Positions 17,409 to 26,709 are shown, counted from the stretch's first letter. The stretch is 64,000 nt of DNA from Chryseobacterium ginsenosidimutans (GCF_030823405.1 NZ_JAUSXC010000001.1:3579001-3643000), one strand, 5' to 3'. Translations and numbers: made by a program. Notes: a model not told the origin generated them from the sequence alone.

Positions 17409-17718
17409 TTTTTGTTACTAATGCCTGTTTTTAAAATTACCGCTAACGTCCAAATTTACGCAATGTGCCAATATGCACCATACACAATTACGCTAATTTT
17501 GTTTTAATTGTAATTACTATTACTAATAATTAAGTTAAAATTTGTCATATTTGGATAAACGCATAAATTAAAAAAATGAATAAGAATGACGTTGAAGATT
17601 TTGCTACAATATTTTACACTGTAGTGTAAACAAAAATAGCTTTATACTTCTATTAGAATATCTGATTTATTTCTATGAATTATTTCAATCGTTTTTTGAG
17701 ATTTTACTTGATCAATCA
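17409..17718. other. AT-rich spacer with a 25-codon ORF and a perfect 18-bp palindrome
   Basis: TTTACACT at 17613-17620 and AGTGTAAA at 17623-17630 flank GT, a likely protein-binding site. A 25-codon minus-strand ORF (17642-17719, beginning MIDQVKSQKTIEII) overlaps the stop of the next remnant by TAATG. CCGCTAACGTCC near 17437 resembles the end of repeat copy A in inverted orientation. Confidence 0.35.
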
Positions 17719-17938
17719 TTAACTTTTTGCAGCTTGGCGATCAGGCACAAATGATTTCAGTTTACAAAGAGATTTATTGCGAATCAAAAATAAACTGATC
17801 AGTGTATGTAAATTCTTCGATAAACTGTTGGAATATTGTGATTTGAATTCTTCTACTACTTCATCGAATTCACCAAGATCAGTTTCTATTCTATTATTAT
17901 TCCATTTTGAAGCTTTGATAACATTCCAGAGCCCGCCT
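17719..17938 (-). pseudogene. C-terminal remnant of an unrecognised protein
   Basis: A 72-codon open minus-strand frame without a start reads LWNVIKASKWNNNRIETD, continues through EFKSQYSNSLSKNLHTLISL and ends SFVPDRQAAKS. The compact, charged C-terminus is protein-like. No family is recognised. It is probably the tail of a gene removed by rearrangement. Confidence 0.4.
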
Positions 17939-17973
17939 TAAACTCGAATGTACTCTTCTTTAGCATCTTCATC

Positions 17974-18933
17974 TTATTTAGTTTCAGATAATTTCCATTT
18001 ATTATTAATGTATTGGAAATTTAATTTACTTTCTCTTAAGTCTACAATAACATTAAAAGGATTCTGTTCAACAAATAAAATCTCCATTTCTATGCGACCA
18101 TTTCCCCTATTCTTTCTTTTTCCTTTTATTCTTAAAGCTAATGAATTGGCATCATAATTTGATTTGTAATAATCATAGGTTTTCAAATCCATTTGTATTT
18201 CATTTTGCATCGTTTCAAAGTCTTCTAACACAAATTTGCTAGTCATTATCGGTCTTTCTGATTTTTTACTTATTTCTTCAAAAAAAGATTTTGTGAATAT
18301 ATTAAATGTTAAAAAAAGATTGATATTACTGCTCAAGTTACTACTACAAGGTTGCTTATATGAATTTGGAACATAGTAACAATAAGCGCTTTGAGGAAAA
18401 TGTATATAAATAAATTCAACGTTTTTTTTATTTTTTAAATTTTCAATTATTAACTTTCCTAAGGATAAATATTTGATATTTATTTCTTTATTAATTGTTT
18501 TAAATTTAATAAAATCAAGACTGTCTTGTATTTGCAATTTTTCACAGTCTTTCTCTGGACACCCTTGCTTTTCAGGAATTCCTGCAACAGTTGGGCAAGC
18601 GTCATCTTTATCTAAAATACTATCGCCATCTGTATCTGGCCATGGACAACCGTTATTTTCTGATGGGCCAATTATATCTACGCAAGCATCATCTTTATCA
18701 ATAACACCATCATCATCAGTATCTGCCAAAGGACAGCCATTATTCGCTGCAATACCAAATACTTTTGGACATTCATCTAAGTAAAATATAACAGAATCAT
18801 TGTCTTCATCACTAAGACAGGTCTTTTTGCTAAATTCCTTTCTGCATTTTGCAAAAGCTTTTTTGTTAGTGATCTCCTGCGAAGAACAAAACAGTAATGC
18901 GAAAAATAATATAAATGAATATAAGGTTTTCAT
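17974..18933 (-). CDS. Exported protein with thrombospondin type 3 calcium-binding repeats (paralogue 1)
   Basis: About 319 residues from the chosen ATG at 18933, which opens the signal peptide MKTLYSFILFFALLFCSS. An ATG 22 codons upstream has no signal-like start. Acidic repeats of the type DTDDDGVIDKDDAC and DTDGDSILDKDDAC (about residues 55-125) match calcium-binding TSP3 modules, each with a Cys and a Gly-Cys-Pro step. The remaining 180 residues have no recognised domain but end FQYINNKWKLSETK. The downstream-strand neighbour shares that ending, so the two are paralogues. Confidence 0.75.
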   Translation of the reverse strand: MKTLYSFILFFALLFCSSQEITNKKAFAKCRKEFSKKTCLSDEDNDSVIFYLDECPKVFGIAANNGCPLADTDDDGVIDKDDACVDIIGPSENNGCPWPDTDGDSILDKDDACPTVAGIPEKQGCPEKDCEKLQIQDSLDFIKFKTINKEINIKYLSLGKLIIENLKNKKNVEFIYIHFPQSAYCYYVPNSYKQPCSSNLSSNINLFLTFNIFTKSFFEEISKKSERPIMTSKFVLEDFETMQNEIQMDLKTYDYYKSNYDANSLALRIKGKRKNRGNGRIEMEILFVEQNPFNVIVDLRESKLNFQYINNKWKLSETK

Positions 18934-19005
18934 CGTTTTTTGATACTTATTTAAATCTATTACCAACGTTTTGACGCTTGGCTCAATGGCAATTAACAAT
19001 ATTAG

Positions 19006-19845
19006 TTATAGTTTCTGAACATCAAATTTGTCATATTCTGCATCAGAAATTTCTTTCCATTTATTATTTATAAATTGAAAATTTTTGAATTTTCCGGTTC
19101 TAAAATTATAGTAATAGCAAACCTTTATTGATTTGTTTTTAATTTGTAGGATATAAATTGTTAATCCGGCATATCTATCTACTAAGTCTTTATCTATTGA
19201 TATCTCCTCATTTTTTTTATTTTTATCAATGTAATAAAACAATTTTTCATTTACGTTATTCATTAATTCTCTTGGAACAATTACTTCTCCTCCTACAAAT
19301 TTGTTTATAGGAAAATCATTACTATCAAAATTAATAATCCTAACATTGTTTCCATTTCCATAAGAGTGGGCTGTTAGAACTTTCTTTCCTGAAGTTTTCT
19401 TTAAAAAAAAATCAAAATTTTTTTCATTCCACAAACTGTTTTCCAATTTTGATCTTAAAATTTCGTCATCTTTCGGTAATTGTGGTTTTGCTGTGCTGAT
19501 GTCATTACCGAAATTTGTAATGTTAAGAGATACTATAACAATATCCTTTGATATTAAATTGTCACTTTTAAAATAATCACCTTCGATATTTTTTATAATT
19601 AAGTTGGAAAGTTGATTAAAATCAAATTTATTTGTAAATGCACGAAATTGGTCTTCCTGTCTTTTTTTATTTGCATCAAGGACTTCTTTCCTAATTCCTG
19701 GACAGCCATGATTATCTGCAATTCCTGCAATCTTAGGACAAGCATCACTTTCATCAATGATTCCATCTCCGTCTGAATCCAAACTTTGAGATTTAGTAAT
19801 GCAAAATTGTAATGAAATTAATATTGTTAAAAATATTCTGAGCAT
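19006..19845 (-). CDS. Exported protein with one thrombospondin type 3 repeat (paralogue 2)
   Basis: 279 residues: signal peptide (MLRIFLTILISLQFCITKSQ), a single TSP3 unit (LDSDGDGIIDESDACPKIAG, then NHGCPG) and a novel domain of about 220 residues ending FQFINNKWKEISD. That end matches the paralogue transcribed after it (INNKWK). It has fewer calcium repeats than paralogue 1. Both genes run in the same direction with about 70 bp between them, including ACCAACG and CTTGGC words reminiscent of the flanking repeat. Function unknown; probably cell-surface or periplasmic. Confidence 0.75.
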   Translation of the reverse strand: MLRIFLTILISLQFCITKSQSLDSDGDGIIDESDACPKIAGIADNHGCPGIRKEVLDANKKRQEDQFRAFTNKFDFNQLSNLIIKNIEGDYFKSDNLISKDIVIVSLNITNFGNDISTAKPQLPKDDEILRSKLENSLWNEKNFDFFLKKTSGKKVLTAHSYGNGNNVRIINFDSNDFPINKFVGGEVIVPRELMNNVNEKLFYYIDKNKKNEEISIDKDLVDRYAGLTIYILQIKNKSIKVCYYYNFRTGKFKNFQFINNKWKEISDAEYDKFDVQKL

Positions 19846-20112
19846 CGGGACTGCTTTATTTTAAGTTTAATTATCAGTAACTGATAAAATTTTGGTAATT
19901 AACAAAAAACTTTTAGCATTTCGCATTTATGATATGTAATTATTTGTAAAATGTTGTTTTGTTACTAATCTTAGATCTTTTTATTATCTCATCAGAGCAT
20001 TTTCTTACTATGGTTTTTTGAGACTAATTAATTTAATCTCATCTAACACTAATAATTAAATAATTGCAAGAGGAAAAGATTAGTATGTATGATAAAAATT
20101 CATCTAATTGAT

Positions 20113-20542
20113 TTAATCAACAACTATTTTATAATAACCGTTATCAGCAGATGAAGGAATATTTTCTATAGTTAATTCATTAATTTCATAACCATAACAA
20201 TCGCCCGTTAGTTGATTAGAAGATATTTTGAAATTAAAAGCTCTTATCGGATCTGTGGTTAGATAAACATTGTAATTTCGCGTACCATTAAATAAACCTA
20301 CATTTTTTAATAAAATCTTTTTATCATCACGAACTTCCACATTAATACCAGCAAAATTTCCATTTCCGTTATCCTGCTGGACAACAATGTTGCTACCGGT
20401 AAGCATTCCGTTTTGAATCAGATTTTCGCCTGAAGAATTTACAAATTCAAAAACTGTAGGTTCAGGGGTGGTATAACAATTGTCTTTGCAGTTTTGTAAG
20501 AACAGGGTACTTGCAACTATAAGAGCTATTGATTTTTTTCAT
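20113..20542 (-). pseudogene. Small lipoprotein with a frameshift in a 7-A run just after the start codon
   Basis: The ATG at 20540-20542 is followed by seven A bases. The frame it sets soon stops. The shifted frame reads SIALIVASTLFLQNCKDNCY, a lipoprotein signal with its lipobox Cys. It continues for about 130 codons of mature protein rich in beta strands (GINVEVRDDKKILLKNVG, INELTIENIPSSADNGYYKI) to the stop at 20113. Six or nine A bases would give one open reading frame. The gene could be phase-variable, dead or mis-sequenced. The family is not recognised. Confidence 0.65.
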
Positions 20543-21065
20543 AAAAATTAAAAATGTGATCTAAATTTAAAACTCTAAAAATATTGAATTATTGTGATGT
20601 GATTAGAAAAAAAGTTTGAACTGGGGAACTTAATTTACACCTAGTTAAACATAGCTTTTATACTTATTTTTATCAAAAGTAAATATCGTTTTTAAGATTA
20701 TAAAATAATTGTTAGATTAATTTTTATCAGAATCCAAAGTTCCATCCCAGTTATCAATCTATTCATCCCCCAGGTTTCTACTTCTATTCCTTTTTGATAC
20801 TTAGAAAAAGAAGCCAGAAATAAGATAATTGCCACTATTATTGCAAAATATAAAGCTTCTTTTTTTTCATAAATTATTGAGATTGTAATGTAAATTTATC
20901 AGTAAAGAATGTTTTTTATGAAATAAAATGTGATTTCCAATTTGAGAAAAAATATTCAAAGTCGAAAACTCCTAAAAACATAGTATTCCTTATCCTTTAA
21001 TTTTGAAAAATACTGGTTTCCAATATAAACACTTGCTGAAATTACTAAACCGCTTATGAACGAAA
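20543..21065. other. AT-rich stretch without a recognised gene
   Basis: I see no credible gene here. A 71-codon minus-strand frame at 20956-21171 overlaps a better plus-strand remnant and is considered chance. Confidence 0.4.
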
Positions 21066-21331
21066 TGCTCAAAGCGCAGTCAATATGGCTTCCGATTTGA
21101 AGATGATTCATTTTATGTGGTAAAATATAAACAAATTGAAGATTATAGCAGTTGGTGTGGAACCGATTCAAGTATGAATTATATCGATAGCTATGAATGG
21201 AACGAAAAAATGAAATTGGTAATTTTGCTTATTACTTATCTAAATTGCCAAAAGAAAGTTTTTACATCATTTTTGGTTACTTATTACTAATCTATTCTGC
21301 AATGCTAAAACCAAAATTGGTGTTTAAAGTA
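21066..21331 (+). pseudogene. Remnant of a small membrane-associated protein, frameshifted
   Basis: The plus strand reads YGFRFEDDSFYVVKYKQIED, then SSWCGTDSSMNYIDSYEWNE. After one missing A in the run at 21204-21209 it continues NEIGNFAYYLSKLPKESFYI and a hydrophobic helix to a stop at 21331. Seven A bases would restore a single frame. No start is identified; the 5' end is lost or rearranged. Family unknown. Confidence 0.5.
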
Positions 21332-21433
21332 TGAAATAAACACTCTTGCCAACAAGGGTTTGGTAATAGGAGACGGGTTTTCAGTTTATGTTTTTCTTTG
21401 GTAGGAATTTGTATTTTTAGTTGAAATTTTCGG

Positions 21434-21478
21434 CTTCGATTTGCCCGCCATCACCAAGCTTCGAACCGTTAGCTATAG
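21434..21478 (-). repeat. Flavobacterial dispersed repeat, copy D
   Basis: CTTCGATTT (21434-21442), GCCCGCCAT, CCAAGC and CCGTTAGC follow in the same order and orientation as at 16410-16461. Together they bracket the 5-kb block of exported and decayed genes. Confidence 0.45.
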
Positions 21479-21760
21479 ATAAAACTAAATCTCAAAAAAC
21501 GATCGTGTTTTTAAGATTACTACGTGCAGCAGCAAACCATTCAAGGGAAAATGAAAATTCTACCTTATTATCGAGTATATCTGCCAAGCAAGTTCATTAC
21601 GGAGACATAGGTATATGATCAGGAAGTCTTAAACTCTTTGTAGCTGTGTACCCTTCTAAAATTCGGACCAGTTAAAAGTACAATTCAATATCTTATGATA
21701 ACAAATATGCCATTTAAACAAACAAATTTGGTTTAACATATGCTTATATTTGTTTTACAA

Positions 21761-22573
21761 ATGCAAATCTTACCCGCTTTAGAATTATCAGGTTTCATTA
21801 AACACTATCTTTTCGTTGAAACCAAAACCGAGACTACAAAAAAACTTCGCCTGTTTTCTGATGGAAATATGGGGCTTGTATTTTCTTTTAAAAATAAAAT
21901 GATCAAACAATTCTCGCTGTTGAATATACCAGCGTATTTACCAGATTCTTTTGTTTACGGACAAATTAAATCCTATCGTGATTTGTATTGTAACGGAGAA
22001 ACTTCTTTAATGATCGTTGTTTTTCATTCTTATGGCCTCCATGCTTTGCTGGGTATGTCTTCAACTGAATTAATCGATGGGATTGTAGAGACCGAAAATC
22101 TGTTCGGATCAGCCGCCACATCACTTTTTGACAAGCTTGCAAGTCACGATAAACTTGATGAAAGGATAATAATTTTGGACAATTTCTTTAGATCCGTTCT
22201 GAAAAAGCGTCCGCTGCTGTTGCAAGCATCCGTTACAGCATCCATCCAGTTCATATTAGAAAACAAGGGTATAACCTCGGTTAAACAACTGACTGATCTT
22301 ACTGGTTGTAATGAAAGAAAGCTCGAGCGTATTTTTATGGAGCATTTGGGCATCGGTCCCAAGAAATTCACTAACATTGTAAAACTTCATATCTTCCTTA
22401 AATATCTGAAGACAAAGTTTGAAACAAGCAGCCTAACTACAATTAGTTACGAAGCTGGTTATTATGATCAGCCCCATCTAATCAGGGAATTTAAAAAGTA
22501 TACCGGCCTTACACCCAGCCAATATTTAAAACACGCAAATCTCCTTGCCGTTAATTTTCTTGAACTGACATAG
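21761..22573 (+). CDS. AraC-family transcriptional regulator
   Basis: About 270 residues from the ATG at 21761 (MQILPALELSGFIKHYLFVE). That start is preferred because a TATATTTG promoter-like box lies at 21745-21752, so an ATG at 21740 would be upstream of the transcript. The N-terminal 150 residues form the sensing domain of the type with GFIKHYLF near the start. The C-terminal pair of helix-turn-helices includes SVKQLTDLTGCNERKLERIF and ISYEAGYYDQPHLIREFKKY, then TGLTPSQYL. It precedes the nitrilase and racemase genes on the same strand and is the obvious candidate to control them. Confidence 0.88.
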   Translation: MQILPALELSGFIKHYLFVETKTETTKKLRLFSDGNMGLVFSFKNKMIKQFSLLNIPAYLPDSFVYGQIKSYRDLYCNGETSLMIVVFHSYGLHALLGMSSTELIDGIVETENLFGSAATSLFDKLASHDKLDERIIILDNFFRSVLKKRPLLLQASVTASIQFILENKGITSVKQLTDLTGCNERKLERIFMEHLGIGPKKFTNIVKLHIFLKYLKTKFETSSLTTISYEAGYYDQPHLIREFKKYTGLTPSQYLKHANLLAVNFLELT

Positions 22574-22658
22574 CTGATCAACTCAAAATGCAATCTGTCG
22601 GTTTTGTACATTTTTATGCAACTTCTTTAAATTAGTTTTGTTGAAACAATTTACACCT

Positions 22659-23642
22659 ATGGAGAAGATCAAGATTTCAACTGCACAGTTTGAGCACAAA
22701 AGTGGTGACAAATCCTATAATTTATCAATAATTGAAAAACTGGCCGGTAAAGCCGCCAAAGAAGGTGCCCAGGTAATTGCCTTTCATGAATGCTCAATTA
22801 CGGGTTACACCTTCGCAAGAAAGTTAAGCAAAGGGCAAATGCTTGACCTTGCTGAAATTATTCCCGGGGGAGAAAGCATCGTTAAACTGAAAGAAATAGC
22901 AGAAAAATTCAACATCACCATATTAGCCGGACTATTTGAGAAAGATATTGAGGGGAATTTATTTAAGGCTTATGTTTGTGTGGATAAACATGGGTTAGTT
23001 AGTAAATACAGAAAGCTTCATCCTTTTATAAACCCGTATTTGACACCGGGAAATGAATACTGCGTTTTCGAATTACATGGCTGGAAATGCGGCATCCTGA
23101 TTTGTTATGATAACAACATTATCGAAAATGTAAGGGCTACAGCCCTTTTGGGTGCTGATATAATCTTTATGCCTCATGTTACGATGTGTACACCATCAAC
23201 CAGACCTGGAGCAGGTTTTGTAGATGCTAAACTTTGGGAAAATCGCGAAACCGATCCGACATCATTAAGATTGGAATTTGATGGCGTGAAAGGCAGAGAC
23301 TGGCTTATGAAATGGCTTCCTGCACGGGCCTATGATAATGGTGTTTATGTTGTTTTTTCTAACCCCATTGGCATGGACGATGATCAATTAAAAAACGGTT
23401 GTTCAATGATTATTGATCCATTTGGCGATATTCTTGCAGAGTGCCGCTCTTTTGATGATTCGTTTACAAGTGCAGTATTCAACAGCGAAAAACTTGTCCG
23501 GGCCGGAGGATACCGCTATAGAAAAGCAAGACGCCCCGAATTATATCGCGCTATTATCGGCCAGGAACATCAGTCAGACCAACACGTTATATGGCTCAAC
23601 GATAAAAAAGAACAGCTTAGGTTCCACATAGGAGAAGACTGA
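22659..23642 (+). CDS. Carbon-nitrogen hydrolase (nitrilase superfamily)
   Basis: 327 residues from the ATG at 22659 (MEKIKISTAQFEH); an ATG seven codons upstream is less family-like. The catalytic triad is visible: Glu in VIAFHECSITGYT, Lys in SKYRKLHPF and Cys in GILICYDNNIIEN. The enzyme should hydrolyse an amide, carbamoyl or nitrile bond; the sequence is closest in style to amidohydrolases such as N-carbamoyl-type enzymes rather than true nitrilases. It lies between AraC and two amino-acid-racemase-like genes, which suggests amino-acid or amide catabolism. Confidence 0.88.
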   Translation: MEKIKISTAQFEHKSGDKSYNLSIIEKLAGKAAKEGAQVIAFHECSITGYTFARKLSKGQMLDLAEIIPGGESIVKLKEIAEKFNITILAGLFEKDIEGNLFKAYVCVDKHGLVSKYRKLHPFINPYLTPGNEYCVFELHGWKCGILICYDNNIIENVRATALLGADIIFMPHVTMCTPSTRPGAGFVDAKLWENRETDPTSLRLEFDGVKGRDWLMKWLPARAYDNGVYVVFSNPIGMDDDQLKNGCSMIIDPFGDILAECRSFDDSFTSAVFNSEKLVRAGGYRYRKARRPELYRAIIGQEHQSDQHVIWLNDKKEQLRFHIGED

Positions 23643-23724
23643 TGGCCGGCTTTAATAGTATATTCCTACGGGAATAATTCTTAATTTACACGTGAAATTA
23701 AGCATAACATCAAATAAAATATCA

Positions 23725-24423
23725 ATGAAGAAAATAGGATTGGTTGGAGGAATAAGTTGGACTTCTACTCTTGATTATTACAAACTCATCAACGAGTATA
23801 CAAATGAAAAACTTGGAGGATTACATTCTGCCGAAATTATAATTTACTCAATAGATTTTGATGTATTTGAAAATCTACTGATAGCATATGATTGGGAGGA
23901 GCTCGAAAAATATTTTTCGAAGATCGTCCAGAATCTGATTAATGCCGGAGCCGAAATCATTATGCTGGGAGCCAATACAGCTCACATTATTGCAGATAAG
24001 ATAATAGAAAATTTTCCGCAGGTAGAATTCATACATATAGCTAATGCAACAGGGGAAAAAATAATAAGTCAAAATATAAAAAAAGTTGGGCTTTTAGGAA
24101 CTAAATACACAATGGAACTGGATTTTTACAAAAACAGGCTCAATGATATGGGAATACATGTAGTCGTTCCTACATCAAAAAAAATCAGAGATTATATAGA
24201 CTACACCTTAGGACACGAACTTGGAAAAGGTATTTTCAAGCAAGAAACAAAAGAAGAATATATAAGAATAATTAATCAACTGATAGAAGAAGAAAATGTT
24301 GAAGGAATTATTTTAGGATGTACGGAAATTCCCTTAATAATTAGTGAAGAAGATTTAAAAGTTCCGTCATTTAACACCACGAAAATTCATTCACAAATAG
24401 CTGTTGAAAGAGCTGTGAAATAA
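23725..24423 (+). CDS. Aspartate/glutamate racemase-like protein lacking one catalytic cysteine
   Basis: 232 residues from the ATG at 23725 (MKKIGLVGGISWTSTLDYYK); upstream ATGs are not family-like. Members are PLP-independent and use two cysteines to move a proton at the alpha carbon. The second Cys is present in ILGCTEIPL. At the first position this protein has LGANTAH, whereas the neighbouring paralogue has LCANTAH. Racemisation by the two-base mechanism is therefore doubtful, and it may be a one-sided enzyme or a hydrolase/decarboxylase-like member. It is 45% or more similar by eye to the next gene, so the pair is a tandem duplication. Confidence 0.82.
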   Translation: MKKIGLVGGISWTSTLDYYKLINEYTNEKLGGLHSAEIIIYSIDFDVFENLLIAYDWEELEKYFSKIVQNLINAGAEIIMLGANTAHIIADKIIENFPQVEFIHIANATGEKIISQNIKKVGLLGTKYTMELDFYKNRLNDMGIHVVVPTSKKIRDYIDYTLGHELGKGIFKQETKEEYIRIINQLIEEENVEGIILGCTEIPLIISEEDLKVPSFNTTKIHSQIAVERAVK

Positions 24424-24466
24424 ATTAATACGGGTAATCGGTCAGGCAAACAACAAAATGTTTTTT

Positions 24467-25147
24467 ATGAAAAAAATTGGATTAGTCGGTGGTATAAGCT
24501 GGGTGTCAACAATGGACTACTATAAATTCATCAACGATGGAGTAAATGTCAGACTTGGTGGACTGAATTTCGCAGAATGCATCATTTACTCGCTGAATTT
24601 CGGAGACATCCAAGAGAAAACATGGGTTAATTCTTATGAATTATTGTTAAGTGCTTGTGAAAGTCTAAAAAATGCCGGAGCGGAAAGTATTGTTTTATGC
24701 GCAAATACAGCTCATCTTTTTGCGGATAGACTTCAGGATACTATCCGATTGCCTATCATTCACATTGTTGAAGAAACGGCAAAAGCTGTTAAGAAAGCAG
24801 GCATCAAAAAAGTAGGCCTATTGGGTACAAAATTCACAATGGAAATGAACTTTTACAGGGACAGACTAGAAAAGTATGGTCTTGATGTTCTGATACCTGA
24901 AAAACAAGAAACCAGAGACTATATTCAACGAACCTTAAAAGAAGAATTAGGAATTGGTTTTATCAATCCGGAAACGAAGACCAATTACATCTCTATTATA
25001 AAAGAACTCGTACGCTGCGGAGCTGAATGTATTATTTTAGGTTGCACAGAAATACCTATGCTGATCAGCCAGGACGACATTAATATCCCTGTTTTTGACA
25101 CAACAAAGATACATTCCCAAGCAATTGTTGATTATATAGTTTCCTAA
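24467..25147 (+). CDS. Aspartate/glutamate racemase family protein
   Basis: 226 residues from the ATG at 24467 (MKKIGLVGGISWVSTMDYYK). Both catalytic cysteines are visible: LCANTAHLFADR near residue 80 and ILGCTEIPML near residue 190, so this copy could racemise aspartate, glutamate or a related amino acid. It follows a paralogue that has Gly at the first Cys position. The two genes are about 40 bp apart and probably co-transcribed with the nitrilase-family gene. Substrate unknown. Confidence 0.88.
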   Translation: MKKIGLVGGISWVSTMDYYKFINDGVNVRLGGLNFAECIIYSLNFGDIQEKTWVNSYELLLSACESLKNAGAESIVLCANTAHLFADRLQDTIRLPIIHIVEETAKAVKKAGIKKVGLLGTKFTMEMNFYRDRLEKYGLDVLIPEKQETRDYIQRTLKEELGIGFINPETKTNYISIIKELVRCGAECIILGCTEIPMLISQDDINIPVFDTTKIHSQAIVDYIVS

Positions 25148-25241
25148 AACCAAGGCAACTTTAAATGAAATCAGTTATTCAGCCAGCCATATTTTGGCTT
25201 TTCATTAAGTGGTATCAAACAATCTCTGCTGGCGCAACCCT

Positions 25242-25605
25242 TTATGAGTGGAATTTCAGCTTATCAATCGCTTTATCAACTTTTTTGTTCTCCCCGTATA
25301 TAATAATTCCCGCGAGGTTTAACGCCTGATCGGCATGCTTTGCTATTTCGCCGATATTGCCTTCTTCATTTTTAGTAGCAAACAATTATTTTTATCAAAG
25401 CACAAACACCTGCAACTTCATCATTTAAAAGGGCGACTAAATGTGGCCTCCTGTGTCCAGAAAATATTCCTGCGGGTTATCCAGCGAGCGATAGTCGGCT
25501 TCTTCCATTTTAAAATAAGAAAGAGATCCACTGTTCATTCAGAAGTTTGAAAGAACCAGCATCTTCGGGTTGATAGTCCACAATCTCATAGCAGATCCCA
25601 GATAT
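25242..25605 (-). pseudogene. GNAT acetyltransferase-like gene with at least four frameshifts
   Basis: Segments in successive frames read YEIVDYQPEDAGSFKLLNEQ, KMEEADYRSLDNPQEYFLDT, VALLNDEVAGVCALIK and GEIAKHADQALNLAGIIIYG, ending KLKFHS at 25242-25244. The first three match the N-terminal half of GNAT acetyltransferases. Each break can be healed by changing one base in a run: an extra T near 25499, a missing T near 25436, and missing A bases near 25395 and 25379. No start codon is evident. Confidence 0.6.
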
Positions 25606-25789
25606 TCAATGGATCAGGATAAAGCTCGAGAGATCGAAGGAATCTCAGGGAAGATGTGAGTTTAACTTTCAGAGAACCTTATCCGCAGGAAATGAGATCA
25701 GATTGCCAGAATTAAAATGAATAATAATTTGACTAAAAATAGTTCAAAATAACATAAACCTATGTTTAGCCGGAAATTTCAAAAATAAG
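25606..25789. other. Short AT-rich stretch without a gene
   Basis: Nothing recognised between the acetyltransferase remnant and the cold-shock terminator. Confidence 0.4.
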
Positions 25790-25819
25790 AAGAGCAGATA
25801 AAATAAATTATCTGCTCTT
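25790..25819 (-). terminator. Terminator of the cold-shock gene
   Basis: A perfect 12-bp stem (AAGAGCAGATAA with TTATCTGCTCTT) with a 6-base loop. On the minus strand it is followed by CTTATTTTTG. It begins about 35 bases after the cold-shock stop. Confidence 0.9.
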
Positions 25820-25853
25820 GTATTTCTTAGTGAAGAAAATTGATCTTCAGAAA

Positions 25854-26045
25854 TTAAGCTATTTTAACGTTAACTGCGTTAACACCTTTGTTTCCATTTT
25901 GTAAATCGAATGTTACGACATCATTTTCACGAATATTATCTACTAATCCTGAAGTATGTACGAAAACGTCCTGACCACCTGTTGATGGAGTAATAAAACC
26001 AAATCCTTTGGCATCGTTAAAGAATTTTACTGTTCCTTGTTGCAT
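25854..26045 (-). CDS. Cold-shock protein, CspA family
   Basis: 63 residues, one OB fold binding single-stranded nucleic acid as an RNA chaperone. RNP1 appears as GFGFITP (residues 14-20) and RNP2 as DVFVHTSG (26-33). The length is normal. It has its own strong terminator. The leader before the ATG is AT-rich and over 100 bases may be untranslated, as in many csp genes, but no cold-box motif could be assigned by eye. It is intact although its neighbours on both sides are decayed. Confidence 0.95.
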   Translation of the reverse strand: MQQGTVKFFNDAKGFGFITPSTGGQDVFVHTSGLVDNIRENDVVTFDLQNGNKGVNAVNVKIA

Positions 26046-26391
26046 TGTATATGTATTAAAAATTATTGTATTCTGTTTTAAAGGATCAATTATCCTTTTG
26101 TCCTGATGTTAATCAAAACGATAATAATTTTTGAGAGAAAAATATGGATGAATAGAATTTAAGAGTGAAAATCGAACTTCTTAAAAGGTAGAACACCTAA
26201 AATATTAATGACAAAATTGAGCGGCTGTTTTGATTCTGATGATAAAAATTTTGATCAGACTATTGCAGTTGCCTTATTATTCTACAAATATATGTTAAAT
26301 AAATGACCTGTGCAATTATATTTAAGAATCATACACCAATCATAATTCAAATGGTCAATCAAAAACACAGCTGTAATGTCTAATCAATTGT
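26046..26391. other. AT-rich leader and intergenic region
   Basis: Contains the likely promoter and leader of the cold-shock gene. No other gene recognised. Confidence 0.4.
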
Positions 26392-26692
26392 CTAATCAAT
26401 TTTGCACAGGCAATATTTTATGGTTTGTGAAAAAAAGCCATTAAAGAATAAGTCTACACCACCCAATTCATCTACTCTATAGCTGAATTTCTCTCCAGGA
26501 CTGCTGATGAACATAAAATTCTTTGGAAATCCAACTCTTTACTCAGATTGTCCACCAGCTCAGGTATAAAGTCGCCTATCAATGTAATATACTCCATATC
26601 AACTTCGGGATATGCTCTGTCCAGAGTATCAAAATCAGCCAGAAATTTGGGATCAGGTTGCCCTGCTTTTTGAGTACTGTTACAATTTTCAT
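26392..26692 (-). pseudogene. Small ORF of about 100 codons broken by two single-base losses
   Basis: ATG at 26692 starts MKIVTVLKK. After one missing A (five instead of six at about 26661) it reads AGQPDPKFLADFDTLDRAYP and MEYITLIGDFIPELVDNLSK. After one missing G (about 26530) it continues GFPKNFMFISSPGEKFSYRV, then DELGGVDLFFNGFF, to a stop at 26392. The reconstructed protein is globular. Family not recognised. Confidence 0.5.
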
Positions 26693-26709
26693 TTATTGGT
26701 TACTTCATT

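Noticed and set aside
21421..21618. 65-codon plus-strand frame
   Set aside because: It runs through repeat copy D and has no credible leader or family match.
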